Positions 1-8,561 of a stretch of DNA of 64,000 bases are shown here, one piece after another; the first letter of the stretch is position 1, and every line of letters starts with the position of its first letter. This DNA is from an uncultured Bacteroides sp. (GTDB lineage: Bacteria > Bacteroidota > Bacteroidia > Bacteroidales > Bacteroidaceae), in contig CASDXG010000090.1 of assembly GCA_949285025.1 (NCBI GenBank), positions 1 to 64,000 of the forward strand, in the 5' to 3' direction. Made by a program: the position numbers and the translations under genes. Under the pieces are notes generated by a model. It was not told where the DNA came from and searched no databases. It worked only from the letters and a program-made list of their open reading frames with translations.

Positions 1-750
1 TTTGAACAAATGGAAATGCAGTTCTTTGTAAAACCGGGAACCGAATTAGAGTGGTTCAATACTTGGAAACAGACTCGTTTAAAATGGCACAAGGCATTGG
101 GATTCGGTGATGATCATTACCGTTTCCATGATCATGAGAAATTGGCACATTATGCAAATGCTGCGACAGATATAGAATTCCTCATGCCGTTTGGCTTTAA
201 AGAAGTGGAAGGAATTCATTCACGTACGAACTTTGATTTGAGCCAACACGAGAAGTTCTCCGGTAAGAGCATTAAGTATTTTGACCCGGAGATAAACGAA
301 AGTTATACTCCGTATGTTATAGAGACCTCTATCGGAGTCGACCGTATGTTCCTTAGTGTAATGAGCGCTGCATATACGGAAGAAACGTTGGAAGGCGGAG
401 AAACACGTGTCGTTTTAAAACTTCCTGCAGCACTGGCTCCGGTAAAACTGGCCGTATTGCCATTGATTAAAAAGGACGGCCTTCCCGAGAAAGCCCGTGA
501 AATCATGAATGATTTGAAGTTCCATTTCAATTGTCAGTACGATGAAAAAGACAGTATCGGGAAACGTTATCGTCGTCAGGACGCGATAGGAACGCCGTAT
601 TGTATAACTGTTGATCATCAGACATTGGAAGATAATTGTGTGACCCTGCGCAATCGTGACACAATGAAACAGGAGCGGGTGTCTATATCAGAGTTAAATA
701 ATATCATAGCCGATAAGGTGAGCATTACAAGTCTTCTGAAAACTTTATGA
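1..750 (+). CDS. glyS: glycyl-tRNA synthetase, C-terminal part (5' end outside window)
   Basis: Charges tRNA-Gly in the cytoplasm. The reading frame is open from base 1, so only the last 249 residues are visible. The visible part covers the end of the class II catalytic core and the anticodon-binding domain of the single-chain alpha2-type enzyme. The class II motif 3 region is seen as the segment around IGVDRMF (about residues 110-117 of the visible part), and the anticodon-binding domain follows from about residue 140 (LAPVKLAVLPLIKK). The stop codon overlaps the start of the FKBP-type gene by 4 bases (ATGA), which suggests translational coupling. Family assignment is firm; start and N-terminal domains cannot be judged. 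Confidence 0.95.
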   Translation, partial: FEQMEMQFFVKPGTELEWFNTWKQTRLKWHKALGFGDDHYRFHDHEKLAHYANAATDIEFLMPFGFKEVEGIHSRTNFDLSQHEKFSGKSIKYFDPEINESYTPYVIETSIGVDRMFLSVMSAAYTEETLEGGETRVVLKLPAALAPVKLAVLPLIKKDGLPEKAREIMNDLKFHFNCQYDEKDSIGKRYRRQDAIGTPYCITVDHQTLEDNCVTLRNRDTMKQERVSISELNNIIADKVSITSLLKTL

Positions 751-1373
751 TGATTATGAAAACGAAATTTTTCGGTCTTGCGTTTCTTCTTTATGTTTTG
801 ACACTGGGTTTTGTGTCGTGCGGCGATGATGATGACGAAGATTACTGGCGTTGGCAGAATGAAGCATATATTGATTCTATTGCGGCTATCGTGAATGCCA
901 ATCCGACTCCTGCCGGTTGGGCGAAGTATCAGAACTATAAAGTAGACCCGGCTTTCAGTTCGATGCCTCTTACGAATAACGATTATGTGTATGTAAAGTC
1001 GTTAGAACAGCAAGATGTATTGGGCATAACTCCGAGCTTTAATGATACGGTTTATGTATATTATACCGGAAGATATATTGATGGAAGCAGCGTCGACGGA
1101 AATTATTCCGGTGATTTTGACATAGATGTTACACCGAAACGTTTTGATCCGACCCCGTATGTTGTGAAAAATCTTATTCCCGGATGGACGACTGCCTTGC
1201 TGCATATGCGTGAAGGGGAACGGGTGCAGTTGTTCATTCCTTACCTTATGGCTTATGGAGCATATGGAGATAATGGAATACCTGGCTATTCAACCTTGGT
1301 GTTTGATGTCTATCTTGATCATGTAGTTCACCCGGAAGGGCCGGATGACCGTAGCATGGAAGCAGAAGAATAA
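747..1373 (+). CDS. FKBP-type peptidyl-prolyl isomerase, lipoprotein
   Basis: 208 residues. A short signal peptide ends in the lipobox-like FVSC at residues 22-25, followed by an Asp-rich stretch (GDDDDED) common after the lipidated Cys in this phylum, so the protein is probably surface- or periplasm-anchored. From about residue 95 there is an FKBP fold: DTVYVYYTGRYIDG, then a GWTTALLHMREGE segment, then IPYLMAYGAYG and a terminal strand FDVYLDHV. FKBP proteins catalyse cis-trans isomerisation of prolyl bonds and often help fold exported proteins; the client is unknown. It overlaps glyS by 4 bases, so the two are probably co-transcribed. A terminator follows 20 bases after the stop. Confidence 0.88.
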   Translation: MMIMKTKFFGLAFLLYVLTLGFVSCGDDDDEDYWRWQNEAYIDSIAAIVNANPTPAGWAKYQNYKVDPAFSSMPLTNNDYVYVKSLEQQDVLGITPSFNDTVYVYYTGRYIDGSSVDGNYSGDFDIDVTPKRFDPTPYVVKNLIPGWTTALLHMREGERVQLFIPYLMAYGAYGDNGIPGYSTLVFDVYLDHVVHPEGPDDRSMEAEE

Positions 1374-1393
1374 AAGGTTATATATAAGAGGAA

Positions 1394-1431
1394 GCCCCGT
1401 TGTTTTATAAAAAAAGCGACGGGTTTTTTTT
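1394..1431 (+). terminator. rho-independent terminator after glyS-FKBP
   Basis: A 7-bp stem (CCCGTTG with CGACGGG, one G-T pair) is followed by a run of eight T. It sits 20 bases past the FKBP stop codon. Confidence 0.8.
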
Positions 1432-1537
1432 ATGTTGATGGCATCGTTTTTACAAGATCCCGGCGTAAGATTTTTAGAAGCCGGTTGTGTGATGTAATCT
1501 TTCCGTTGAAGAATGCAATCCGGTTGCATGATAATTA

Positions 1538-1569
1538 TTTGTGGAGAATAGGGATAATCACTATATTTG
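1538..1569 (+). promoter_or_regulatory. Bacteroidota-type promoter of the metal-efflux operon
   Basis: TTTG at 1538-1541, a 20-base spacer and TATATTTG at 1562-1569 match the -33/-7 consensus (TTTG, N19-21, TAnnTTTG) of this phylum. The first gene starts 22 bases downstream. No metal-sensor operator is recognisable. Confidence 0.75.
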
Positions 1570-1591
1570 CCCTTGTTATTTGTAAACCGGC

Positions 1592-2008
1592 ATGGGAAAA
1601 AGACAAAAATCATATGTATTATTGGTCATCTGCATCTTGATGCAGGTCGCTTCTGCTTTCCCTCATCATCACCATGGGCGCTTTTTTTGTATGCATTCCG
1701 ATCTGACTTATTGTGCATCACTTGATGAGTGTTGCGGAAATACTTGCCCGGAAAAGAATGGGGAGGCGCATACATGCGGTACAGATTGCATCACTCATTT
1801 TCAGTGTGCTTCACCAGATTCTCATAACTTTACTTTTACGTCCGGTGATACTTTTTGTACAATATTGTACTTCTGTTTTTGTGAATTCAGTTTATTGTCT
1901 CCTGATTTACTTTCAAAGGGGCGAGAATTGCCTTTGTATTGTGAAGCCCTTTATTCCATGGAGACAGTGCGTCCGGTAGGACTTCGTGCACCCCCATTTT
2001 CTATTTGA
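1592..2008 (+). CDS. small exported Cys/His-rich protein of a metal-efflux operon (DUF6769-like)
   Basis: 138 residues. The N-terminus is a signal sequence (hydrophobic residues 8-22, likely cleavage after SAF or SA at about 22). The mature part opens with four consecutive His (25-28), then carries eight Cys between residues 33 and 72 (33, 41, 47, 48, 52, 62, 66, 72) and further His at 35, 60, 69 and 78. This composition looks like a periplasmic metal-binding protein. It resembles the small proteins called DUF6769 that I recall lying ahead of RND efflux genes in Bacteroides; the family name is from memory. It is the first gene of the operon, ahead of the adaptor, pump and outer-membrane factor. 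Its function has not been shown; metal sequestration or delivery to the adaptor is inference. Confidence 0.7.
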   Translation: MGKRQKSYVLLVICILMQVASAFPHHHHGRFFCMHSDLTYCASLDECCGNTCPEKNGEAHTCGTDCITHFQCASPDSHNFTFTSGDTFCTILYFCFCEFSLLSPDLLSKGRELPLYCEALYSMETVRPVGLRAPPFSI

Positions 2009-2098
2009 TTCCCAATTATTTCCGGTTTATGCCGGTTCATTATTGCGCTTTTGCGCTTCCTTTACTTAATATTCATTATATATTTATTTATATTGCTC

Positions 2099-3238
2099 AT
2101 GGAAAAAATATTTTTTATGGGGATGTTGGCAGTTTTGTTGTCAACTTCTTGTTCCGAGCATGCAGCTCATAGTCATGATGCACACGAACATGAGGCAGAA
2201 AGTCATGCAGGACATTCAGATGAGATTATACTTTCTCCCGAGAAGGCAAAGGCAGCCGGAGTGGTTGTCGATACAGTCAAGGCGGGAATGTTTCGCGATG
2301 TAATAGTAACCGGCGGTCAGATTTTGGCTGCACAAGGAGATGAATCGCAGCTTGTTGCCAATGTCTCCGGAGTAATTTCTTTTCCCCGTCCGGTAATTGA
2401 CGGAATGGCCGTAAGAGAAGGTGACGCTCTGTTTACGATATCGTCCGAGAAATTGCAGAACGGCGATGAGATAAAACGCGCACGCATCGCTTACGAAACA
2501 GCTAAAGAGGAACATGACCGTGCGGCATCTATGCGGGAAATCGGCGTTATCTCTGAGTCAGATTTCAATGTAGTACGGGAAACTTATGAGAAAGCCCGTA
2601 TCGCTTATGAAGCTTTGTCTCCGAGTGAAAACGGAAAGGGTGTGGCTGTTAAAGCTCCATTTTCGGGTTATGTAAAAGATTTATTGGTAAAAGATGGTGA
2701 GTTTGTTGCTTTAGGTACACCTTTAGGAACTGTTACGAAAACTGAGCGCCTGCAGCTTCGTGCAGACCTGTCGGAACGCTACTATCCATATTTATCGGGA
2801 ATAGTATCGGCCAATATCAGAGTCCCGTCGGATGGACGTACTTATCGGTTGGAACAATTGCAGGGACGTTTGCTCTCTTATGGGAAATCGTTGAATACGT
2901 CATCGTATTATATACCTGTAACTTTTGAATTCCTTAATACCGGGACTCTTGCACCGGGTGCATTTGTCGAGGTGTATTTGTTGTCGAAAGAACGGGAGAA
3001 TGTGATCACTCTTCCGGTAAGTGCTGTTACAGAGGAACAGGGATTGTATTTCGTTTATATCCGGCTTGATGAAGAAGGGTATAAGAAACAGGAGGTTAAG
3101 CTGGGTACGACAGATGGAGAGCGTGTAGAAATCGTTTCGGGTCTGACGGAAGGGGAACAGGTCGTCATGCAGGGAGCCATTCATGTGAAACTCGCTTCGG
3201 CAAGTAATGCTATCCCGGCACATACTCATAATCATTAA
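2099..3238 (+). CDS. RND efflux periplasmic adaptor (CusB/CzcB family), lipoprotein
   Basis: 379 residues from the ATG at 2099. A longer reading from a TTG at 2051 is unlikely, because the ATG gives a proper lipoprotein signal with lipobox STSC (Cys18). Directly after it come seven His between residues 21 and 39, and the protein ends HTHNH; both tails suggest metal binding. The middle follows the adaptor layout: barrel-sandwich hybrid halves around an alpha hairpin (about 125-175), then VKAPFSGYVKDLLVKDGE, beta-barrel and membrane-proximal domains, ending in the usual LTEGEQVVMQGA. It links the inner-membrane pump, which begins 5 bases downstream, to the TolC-like protein. Metal specificity is not evident. 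Confidence 0.92.
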   Translation: MEKIFFMGMLAVLLSTSCSEHAAHSHDAHEHEAESHAGHSDEIILSPEKAKAAGVVVDTVKAGMFRDVIVTGGQILAAQGDESQLVANVSGVISFPRPVIDGMAVREGDALFTISSEKLQNGDEIKRARIAYETAKEEHDRAASMREIGVISESDFNVVRETYEKARIAYEALSPSENGKGVAVKAPFSGYVKDLLVKDGEFVALGTPLGTVTKTERLQLRADLSERYYPYLSGIVSANIRVPSDGRTYRLEQLQGRLLSYGKSLNTSSYYIPVTFEFLNTGTLAPGAFVEVYLLSKERENVITLPVSAVTEEQGLYFVYIRLDEEGYKKQEVKLGTTDGERVEIVSGLTEGEQVVMQGAIHVKLASASNAIPAHTHNH

Positions 3239-3243
3239 AGACT

Positions 3244-6200
3244 ATGCTGAACAAGATTATACATTTTTCATTGCAGAACCGCTTGCTGGTTTTGGTCGCT
3301 TCGGTTCTTTTGCTGGTAGGAGGCACATATACCGCGTTTCATGCTGAGGTGGATGTCTTCCCCGATTTAAATGCTCCGACGGTTGTTATTATGACTGAGG
3401 CTAACGGGATGGCGGCTGAGGAGGTTGAACAATTAGTGACTTTCCCGATAGAAACCGCTGTAAACGGAGCAACGAACGTCCGTCGTGTCCGTTCTTCTTC
3501 GACAACCGGATTTTCTGTTGTGTGGGTTGAGTTTGATTGGGACATGGATATTTATCTGGCGCGCCAGATTGTTTCGGAAAAGATTGCGACGGTGGGCGAT
3601 GAATTACCCGATAATGTAGGTAAACCGACATTGGGACCTCAGTCTTCTATTTTGGGGGAATTATTGATTATAGGCCTTACATCGGATAGTACATCGATGC
3701 TTGATTTGCGGACATTGGCGGATTGGACAATCCGTCCCCGTTTGCTTTCTACCGGAGGGGTCGCACAAGTCGCGATTCTGGGTGGAGATATTAAAGAATA
3801 TCAGGTGCTGCTTCATCCGGAACGTATGAAACATTATGGCGTAACATTGGGAGAAGTGATGAATGTTACCCGCATGATGAATCAGAATACCAACGGAGGT
3901 GTGATTTATGAATATGGGAATGAGTATATTGTACGTGGCGTCATATCGACAGATGAAGTCCGCGATATGGCACGTGCAACGATAAAAACTATAAATGGAG
4001 TGCCGGTGACGTTGGAAGATGTTGCAGATGTCCGTATCGGATCACAACAACCGAAATTAGGATTGGCTTCGGAAAAAGGGAAACCGGCAGTGCTTGTTAC
4101 TGTAACAAAACAACCGAATACCGGGACAATAGAGCTGACGGAGAAACTAGAAGCTGCATTAAAAGACCTGCAGAAAAACTTGCCTTCCGATGTGAAGATC
4201 TCTACGGATGTTTTTCGTCAATCGCGCTTTATAGAAAGTTCTATCGGGAATGTACAGGAATCATTGTATGAAGGTGCAATTTTCGTGGTTATTGTCCTGT
4301 TCTTGTTTCTTGCCAATGTTCGTACCACAATTATATCTTTGGTAACATTGCCTTTGTCTTTGGTGGTAGCCATCTTGGTGTTGCATTATATGAATCTAAG
4401 CATTAATACGATGAGTCTGGGAGGTATGGCCATTGCTATCGGGTCATTGGTAGACGATGCCATTGTCGATGTGGAGAATGTGTGGAAGCACTTGCGGGAA
4501 AATCGTTTATTGCCTTTGGCAGAACGTAAGCCTGTTCGTGATGTGGTATTTAATGCATCCAGGGAAGTCCGTTTGCCGATTTTGAATTCTACGCTCATTA
4601 TTGTGGTAAGTTTTGTTCCTTTGTTCTTCCTGAGTGGTATGGAAGGACGCATGCTTATTCCGCTTGGCATTGCTTTTATTGTCTCGCTTTTTGCTTCGAC
4701 TGTCGTAGCATTGACATTGACTCCTGTGCTTTGTAGCTATCTGCTTGGCGGAAACTTCCGTAAAGACGGTTTGCCGAAAGAAGCATTTCTTGCTGTGTGG
4801 TTGAAGAAACATTACCGGAATGGTTTGATGTGGGCGTTGGCTCATAAAAAAACAGTATTGGGTAGTACGGTTATATTATTCCTTATTGCTTTAGGTTCAT
4901 TCTTTACTTTGGGACACAGTTTCCTGCCGCCTTTCAATGAAGGGTCTTTTACGATTAACGTAAGTTCGTTGCCGGGTGTGTCATTAGAGGAATCAGATAA
5001 GATAGGACGTCAGGCTGAAATGTTGTTATTGTCTGTTCCGGAAATTCAAACAGTAGCCCGTAAGACCGGACGTGCCGAGCTGGATGAGCATGCTTTAGGT
5101 GTAAATGTGTCGGAAATAGAAGCTCCTTTCGAGTTGAAAGACCGTTCACATGCAGAGGTGCTTGAGGAAGTCCGGACGAAACTCTCCACAATTGTCGGAG
5201 CGAATATTGAAATAGGTCAGCCCATCAGTCACCGTATTGATGCGATGCTGAGCGGAACTCAGGCTAATATTGCGATAAAGCTTTTTGGCGATGATTTGAA
5301 TAAAATGTTTGCTATCGGGAATCATATTAAAGAAACAATTGCAGGCGTAGAAGGTCTGGTTGACGTGAATGTGGAGCAACAGATAGAACGTCCGGAACTA
5401 AAGATTGTGCCGCGCCGCGAAATGTTGGCTAAATATGGAATCTCTTTACCGCAGTTCAGTGAATTTGTTACGGTGATGATGGCGGGAGAAGTTGTGTCGC
5501 AAGTGTATGAACAGGGCAAAGCTTTTAATCTGGTTGTCCGTTCGAGTGAAGACAATCGCGGTGCGATAGAGAAGGTAAAGGATTTGATGATTGACGATGC
5601 GAACGGCAATAAGATACCTTTGTCTTATGTTGCAGATGTTATTTCATCAACAGGTCCTAATACCATTAACAGGGAAAATGTAAAGAGAAAAATTGTTATT
5701 TCCGCCAATACAAGCGGGAGGGATTTGCGGAGTGCGGTTAACGAAATAAAAGAACGTATTGATGAAAGCATTGATTTACCGGAAGGTTATCATATAGAGT
5801 ATGGAGGACAATTTGAAAGCGAACAGGCTGCCAGCCGTATTCTGATGTTGGCTTCGACTATGAGTATCGTTGTGATATTTTTATTGCTGTACCTGCAATT
5901 TAAAAATGCTTCTCAAAGTGGAATCATTCTGTTGAATCTTCCTTTGGCTTTGATAGGCGGAGTTTTTGCATTGCATCTTACGACAGGGGAAGTAAGTATT
6001 CCGGCGATTATCGGGTTTATCTCGTTGTTCGGCATCGCCACCCGTAACGGAATGCTGTTAATCAGTCATTATAATTTGTTGCGTGAGGAGCAGGGAATGA
6101 ACTTGCATGATTGTATTATAAAAGGTTCTTTAGATCGTTTGAATCCGATTCTGATGACAGCTTTGTCTTCGGCTCTTGCCCTTATCCCGTTAGCTTTACG

Positions 6201-6351
6201 TGGAGATCTTCCGGGAAATGAGATTCAAAGTCCGATGGCTAAAGTTATTCTGGGAGGTTTGCTTACTTCTACGTTCTTGAATGCTTTTATTATTCCGATA
6301 GTATATGAGCTGATGAACCGGAAAAGAACATTAAATTCAGAGAAAATATGA
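3244..6351 (+). CDS. heavy-metal RND efflux pump (CusA/CzcA family)
   Basis: 1035 residues, the usual length. It is a proton-driven inner-membrane pump that takes metal ions out through a tripartite complex. The first transmembrane helix is at about 10-30, the second membrane block at about 340-500 and the third at 865-1030, with two periplasmic porter regions between. The proton-relay helix TM4 reads AIG at 398-400, then D404, D405, A406, V410, E411 and N412. Divalent-cation pumps usually have DFG at the first position and monovalent Cu/Ag pumps AIG with DAA, so this one resembles the monovalent type but is not identical. It overlaps the TolC-like gene by 4 bases. Confidence 0.95.
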   Translation: MLNKIIHFSLQNRLLVLVASVLLLVGGTYTAFHAEVDVFPDLNAPTVVIMTEANGMAAEEVEQLVTFPIETAVNGATNVRRVRSSSTTGFSVVWVEFDWDMDIYLARQIVSEKIATVGDELPDNVGKPTLGPQSSILGELLIIGLTSDSTSMLDLRTLADWTIRPRLLSTGGVAQVAILGGDIKEYQVLLHPERMKHYGVTLGEVMNVTRMMNQNTNGGVIYEYGNEYIVRGVISTDEVRDMARATIKTINGVPVTLEDVADVRIGSQQPKLGLASEKGKPAVLVTVTKQPNTGTIELTEKLEAALKDLQKNLPSDVKISTDVFRQSRFIESSIGNVQESLYEGAIFVVIVLFLFLANVRTTIISLVTLPLSLVVAILVLHYMNLSINTMSLGGMAIAIGSLVDDAIVDVENVWKHLRENRLLPLAERKPVRDVVFNASREVRLPILNSTLIIVVSFVPLFFLSGMEGRMLIPLGIAFIVSLFASTVVALTLTPVLCSYLLGGNFRKDGLPKEAFLAVWLKKHYRNGLMWALAHKKTVLGSTVILFLIALGSFFTLGHSFLPPFNEGSFTINVSSLPGVSLEESDKIGRQAEMLLLSVPEIQTVARKTGRAELDEHALGVNVSEIEAPFELKDRSHAEVLEEVRTKLSTIVGANIEIGQPISHRIDAMLSGTQANIAIKLFGDDLNKMFAIGNHIKETIAGVEGLVDVNVEQQIERPELKIVPRREMLAKYGISLPQFSEFVTVMMAGEVVSQVYEQGKAFNLVVRSSEDNRGAIEKVKDLMIDDANGNKIPLSYVADVISSTGPNTINRENVKRKIVISANTSGRDLRSAVNEIKERIDESIDLPEGYHIEYGGQFESEQAASRILMLASTMSIVVIFLLLYLQFKNASQSGIILLNLPLALIGGVFALHLTTGEVSIPAIIGFISLFGIATRNGMLLISHYNLLREEQGMNLHDCIIKGSLDRLNPILMTALSSALALIPLALRGDLPGNEIQSPMAKVILGGLLTSTFLNAFIIPIVYELMNRKRTLNSEKI

Positions 6352-7523
6352 GGAGAGTTTTTATTATAATAACGTGGTGTTTTGTTGCAAACATCGAGAT
6401 GTTTTCGCAAAATGTTGATGATGTTTTGCATGAAATAGAACAGAATAATAAAGAATTACAGGCGCAACGTCAGGCAACGGATGCTGCAAAGTTGTCGGTT
6501 CGTGCTCAAAACGGATTGGAGGACCCTTCGGTAGAATATAGTCCGTTCTTCGCGAAAAATGTAGACGGAATGGCAAGTTCGGAGCTGGTTGTCAGGCAAG
6601 GTTTTGATTTTCCTACGGTCTATGCGGCAAGGCACCGTTCGGGAGAATTGCAGCAGCATGCGCTTGAACGCCAATTGCAGGCAGTACGTCAAGAAATCCT
6701 GCTGGAAGCCAAAACGCTTTGCCTCGACTTAATCAGACTACGTCAGGAACGTTTGTTGTTAGAGCAGAGGAAAAAAAATGCAGATGAACTGCTCTCTTTA
6801 ACGGAAGAACGTTTAAAGAAAGGTCATGCAAGCGTTTTAGAACTGAATAAGGTTAAGATGGAGCAAATGAACGTGCATGCAGAAGTGGCGCGGAATAATG
6901 CGGATACTCGTACGATAGAGAGCAAGTTGCAGGCCATGAACGGAGATAAACCGTTTGATTTTACGGGGGATACTTATCCGAGAATAGAGCCTGTGGAAAA
7001 TTATTCTGAACTTTATGATGAAGTAATGTCGGGCGATGTGGCATTGCAGGCTTCGGATGTTGCGGCTAAAGCTGCCGACAAGGAAGTTGATGTAAATAGA
7101 CAGAAGTGGTTGCCCAAGCTTGAGGTTGCTTACCGTCGCAATACAAGTTTGGGAGAGAAAAGCAATGGTTTCCTGATAGGAGGCAGTATTCCCATATTCT
7201 CCAACAAGAGGAATGTGAAAATTGCAAAGGCTGAGGCGATGAGCGCTCAGGCGCAACTGGAGAGTGTCCGGTCGCAAGTGAAGGCAGATATTGAAAGTCA
7301 GTATCATGAAATGCTGCAGCTTCGGGAGACAATGAGTGCTTTCGATGTGGTATTGATGCATAAAACATTGCGACTCCTACACGATGCGGTAAAAGCAGGA
7401 CAATTGTCTGTTGCAGACTACTATGTGGAGGTTGAAAATGTTTATAAGAATCTTCAGGCTTATATGGGCATAGAAAATCAGTATCAGAAACTGATGGCTT
7501 TGATTTATAAGAACCGTTTATAA
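6348..7523 (+). CDS. TolC-family outer-membrane efflux protein
   Basis: 391 residues with an N-terminal signal (about 1-20, ending MFSQ). Two long helical, Gln/Glu/Lys-rich segments (about 80-165 and 285-360) and intervening strands fit the TolC/CusC fold, slightly shorter than the typical 400-480. It would form the outer-membrane channel for the pump whose stop codon overlaps its start. A signal-peptide Cys is present but no clear lipobox at a cleavage site, so it may not be lipidated. It is the last gene of the metal operon; a terminator follows. Confidence 0.88.
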   Translation: MRRVFIIITWCFVANIEMFSQNVDDVLHEIEQNNKELQAQRQATDAAKLSVRAQNGLEDPSVEYSPFFAKNVDGMASSELVVRQGFDFPTVYAARHRSGELQQHALERQLQAVRQEILLEAKTLCLDLIRLRQERLLLEQRKKNADELLSLTEERLKKGHASVLELNKVKMEQMNVHAEVARNNADTRTIESKLQAMNGDKPFDFTGDTYPRIEPVENYSELYDEVMSGDVALQASDVAAKAADKEVDVNRQKWLPKLEVAYRRNTSLGEKSNGFLIGGSIPIFSNKRNVKIAKAEAMSAQAQLESVRSQVKADIESQYHEMLQLRETMSAFDVVLMHKTLRLLHDAVKAGQLSVADYYVEVENVYKNLQAYMGIENQYQKLMALIYKNRL

Positions 7524-7538
7524 TGTTTATTCTTTCGG

Positions 7539-7598
7539 TCCGCTTCTTATTATATGGAAACGTATTTCTGTTTTATATGGTAAGAAGCGGATTTTTTT
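7539..7598 (+). terminator. terminator after the metal-efflux operon
   Basis: A perfect 11-bp stem (TCCGCTTCTTA at 7539-7549 with its complement at 7581-7591) encloses a 31-base loop and is followed by seven T. The loop is long for an intrinsic terminator, but stem and T-run are clear. Confidence 0.75.
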
Positions 7599-7601
7599 GC
7601 G

Positions 7602-7609
7602 TAAATTTG
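7602..7609 (+). promoter_or_regulatory. -7 element upstream of metA
   Basis: TAAATTTG, 28 bases before the metA start, matches TAnnTTTG. No good -33 TTTG at the expected spacing was found, and the element abuts the preceding terminator. Confidence 0.5.
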
Positions 7610-7637
7610 CGGCCGACAAACCTGTGAGAAGAAAACT

Positions 7638-8561
7638 ATGCCGCTGAAATTACCAGATAAACTTCCTGCAATAGATCTGTTGAAGAAGGAGAATATTTTT
7701 GTAATCGATACATCAAGAGCCGATACACAAGATATTCGCCCGCTTAAAATTGCAGTTCTGAATTTAATGCCGATCAAGATAACTACGGAGACAGATTTAA
7801 TTCGTTTAATCTCGAACTCGCCGCTTCAGATAGAAGTGAACTTCATGAAATTGAAAAGTCATACATCGAAGAATACGCCCATAGAGCACATGATGGCCTT
7901 TTATCGCGATTTCTCTGACATGCGGAACGAGAAGTTTGATGGAATGATTGTCACGGGAGCACCGGTAGAGCACCTTGCTTTTGAAGAAGTGAATTACTGG
8001 GATGAGTTAAAAGAAATCTTTGAATGGATTAAAACGCATGTAACTTCTACTCTGTTTATCTGCTGGGCTGCTCAAGCCGGCCTATATCATTATTACGGCA
8101 TACCTAAATATCCGCTTGAAAAGAAGATGTTTGGAATCTTCGAACATTACATTTGCGAGGGAATGCAACAATTGCCTATTTTCCGAGGCTTCGACGATTT
8201 GTTCTTTGTTCCTCATAGCCGTCATACAGAAGTGCGTCGTGAAGATATAGAAAAAAACCGTGCACTTCAGATTATTTCAGAATCGAATGTTTCGGGAGTT
8301 CATATCGTTATGGCACGTGGCGGCCGGGAATTTTTTATTACAGGGCATTCGGAGTATTCTCCTTATACGCTTGATACGGAATATCGTAGAGATTTAGGGA
8401 AAGGTTTGTCTATTGATATGCCGGAAAATTATTACCGTAATGATGATCCAGCCCAAGGGCCTTTAGTTCGTTGGCGCAGTACTGCCAACTTGCTTTTCTC
8501 GAATTGGTTGAATTATTACGTGTATCAGGAAACACCTTACGATATCAGTCTGATAAAATGA
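7638..8561 (+). CDS. metA: homoserine O-acetyltransferase (MetA family)
   Basis: 307 residues. It acylates L-homoserine in the first committed step of methionine synthesis. Catalytic residues are visible: nucleophile Cys142 in FICWAAQA, and the His-x-Glu pair in [11 protein letters not shown] near residue 235. Residue 111 is Glu (TGAPVEHL). In this family Glu at 111 is reported to favour acetyl-CoA, whereas Gly (E. coli) favours succinyl-CoA, so the acetyl form is expected despite the usual annotation as succinyltransferase. It overlaps the next gene by 4 bases. Confidence 0.93.
   Translation: MPLKLPDKLPAIDLLKKENIFVIDTSRADTQDIRPLKIAVLNLMPIKITTETDLIRLISNSPLQIEVNFMKLKSHTSKNTPIEHMMAFYRDFSDMRNEKFDGMIVTGAPVEHLAFEEVNYWDELKEIFEWIKTHVTSTLFICWAAQAGLYHYYGIPKYPLEKKMFGIFEHYICEGMQQLPIFRGFDDLFFVPHSRHTEVRREDIEKNRALQIISESNVSGVHIVMARGGREFFITGHSEYSPYTLDTEYRRDLGKGLSIDMPENYYRNDDPAQGPLVRWRSTANLLFSNWLNYYVYQETPYDISLIK

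Noticed and set aside
1713-1979. 88-codon frame inside the Cys/His-rich protein gene
   Set aside because: It overlaps a better supported gene with signal peptide and metal ligands; no evidence of dual coding.
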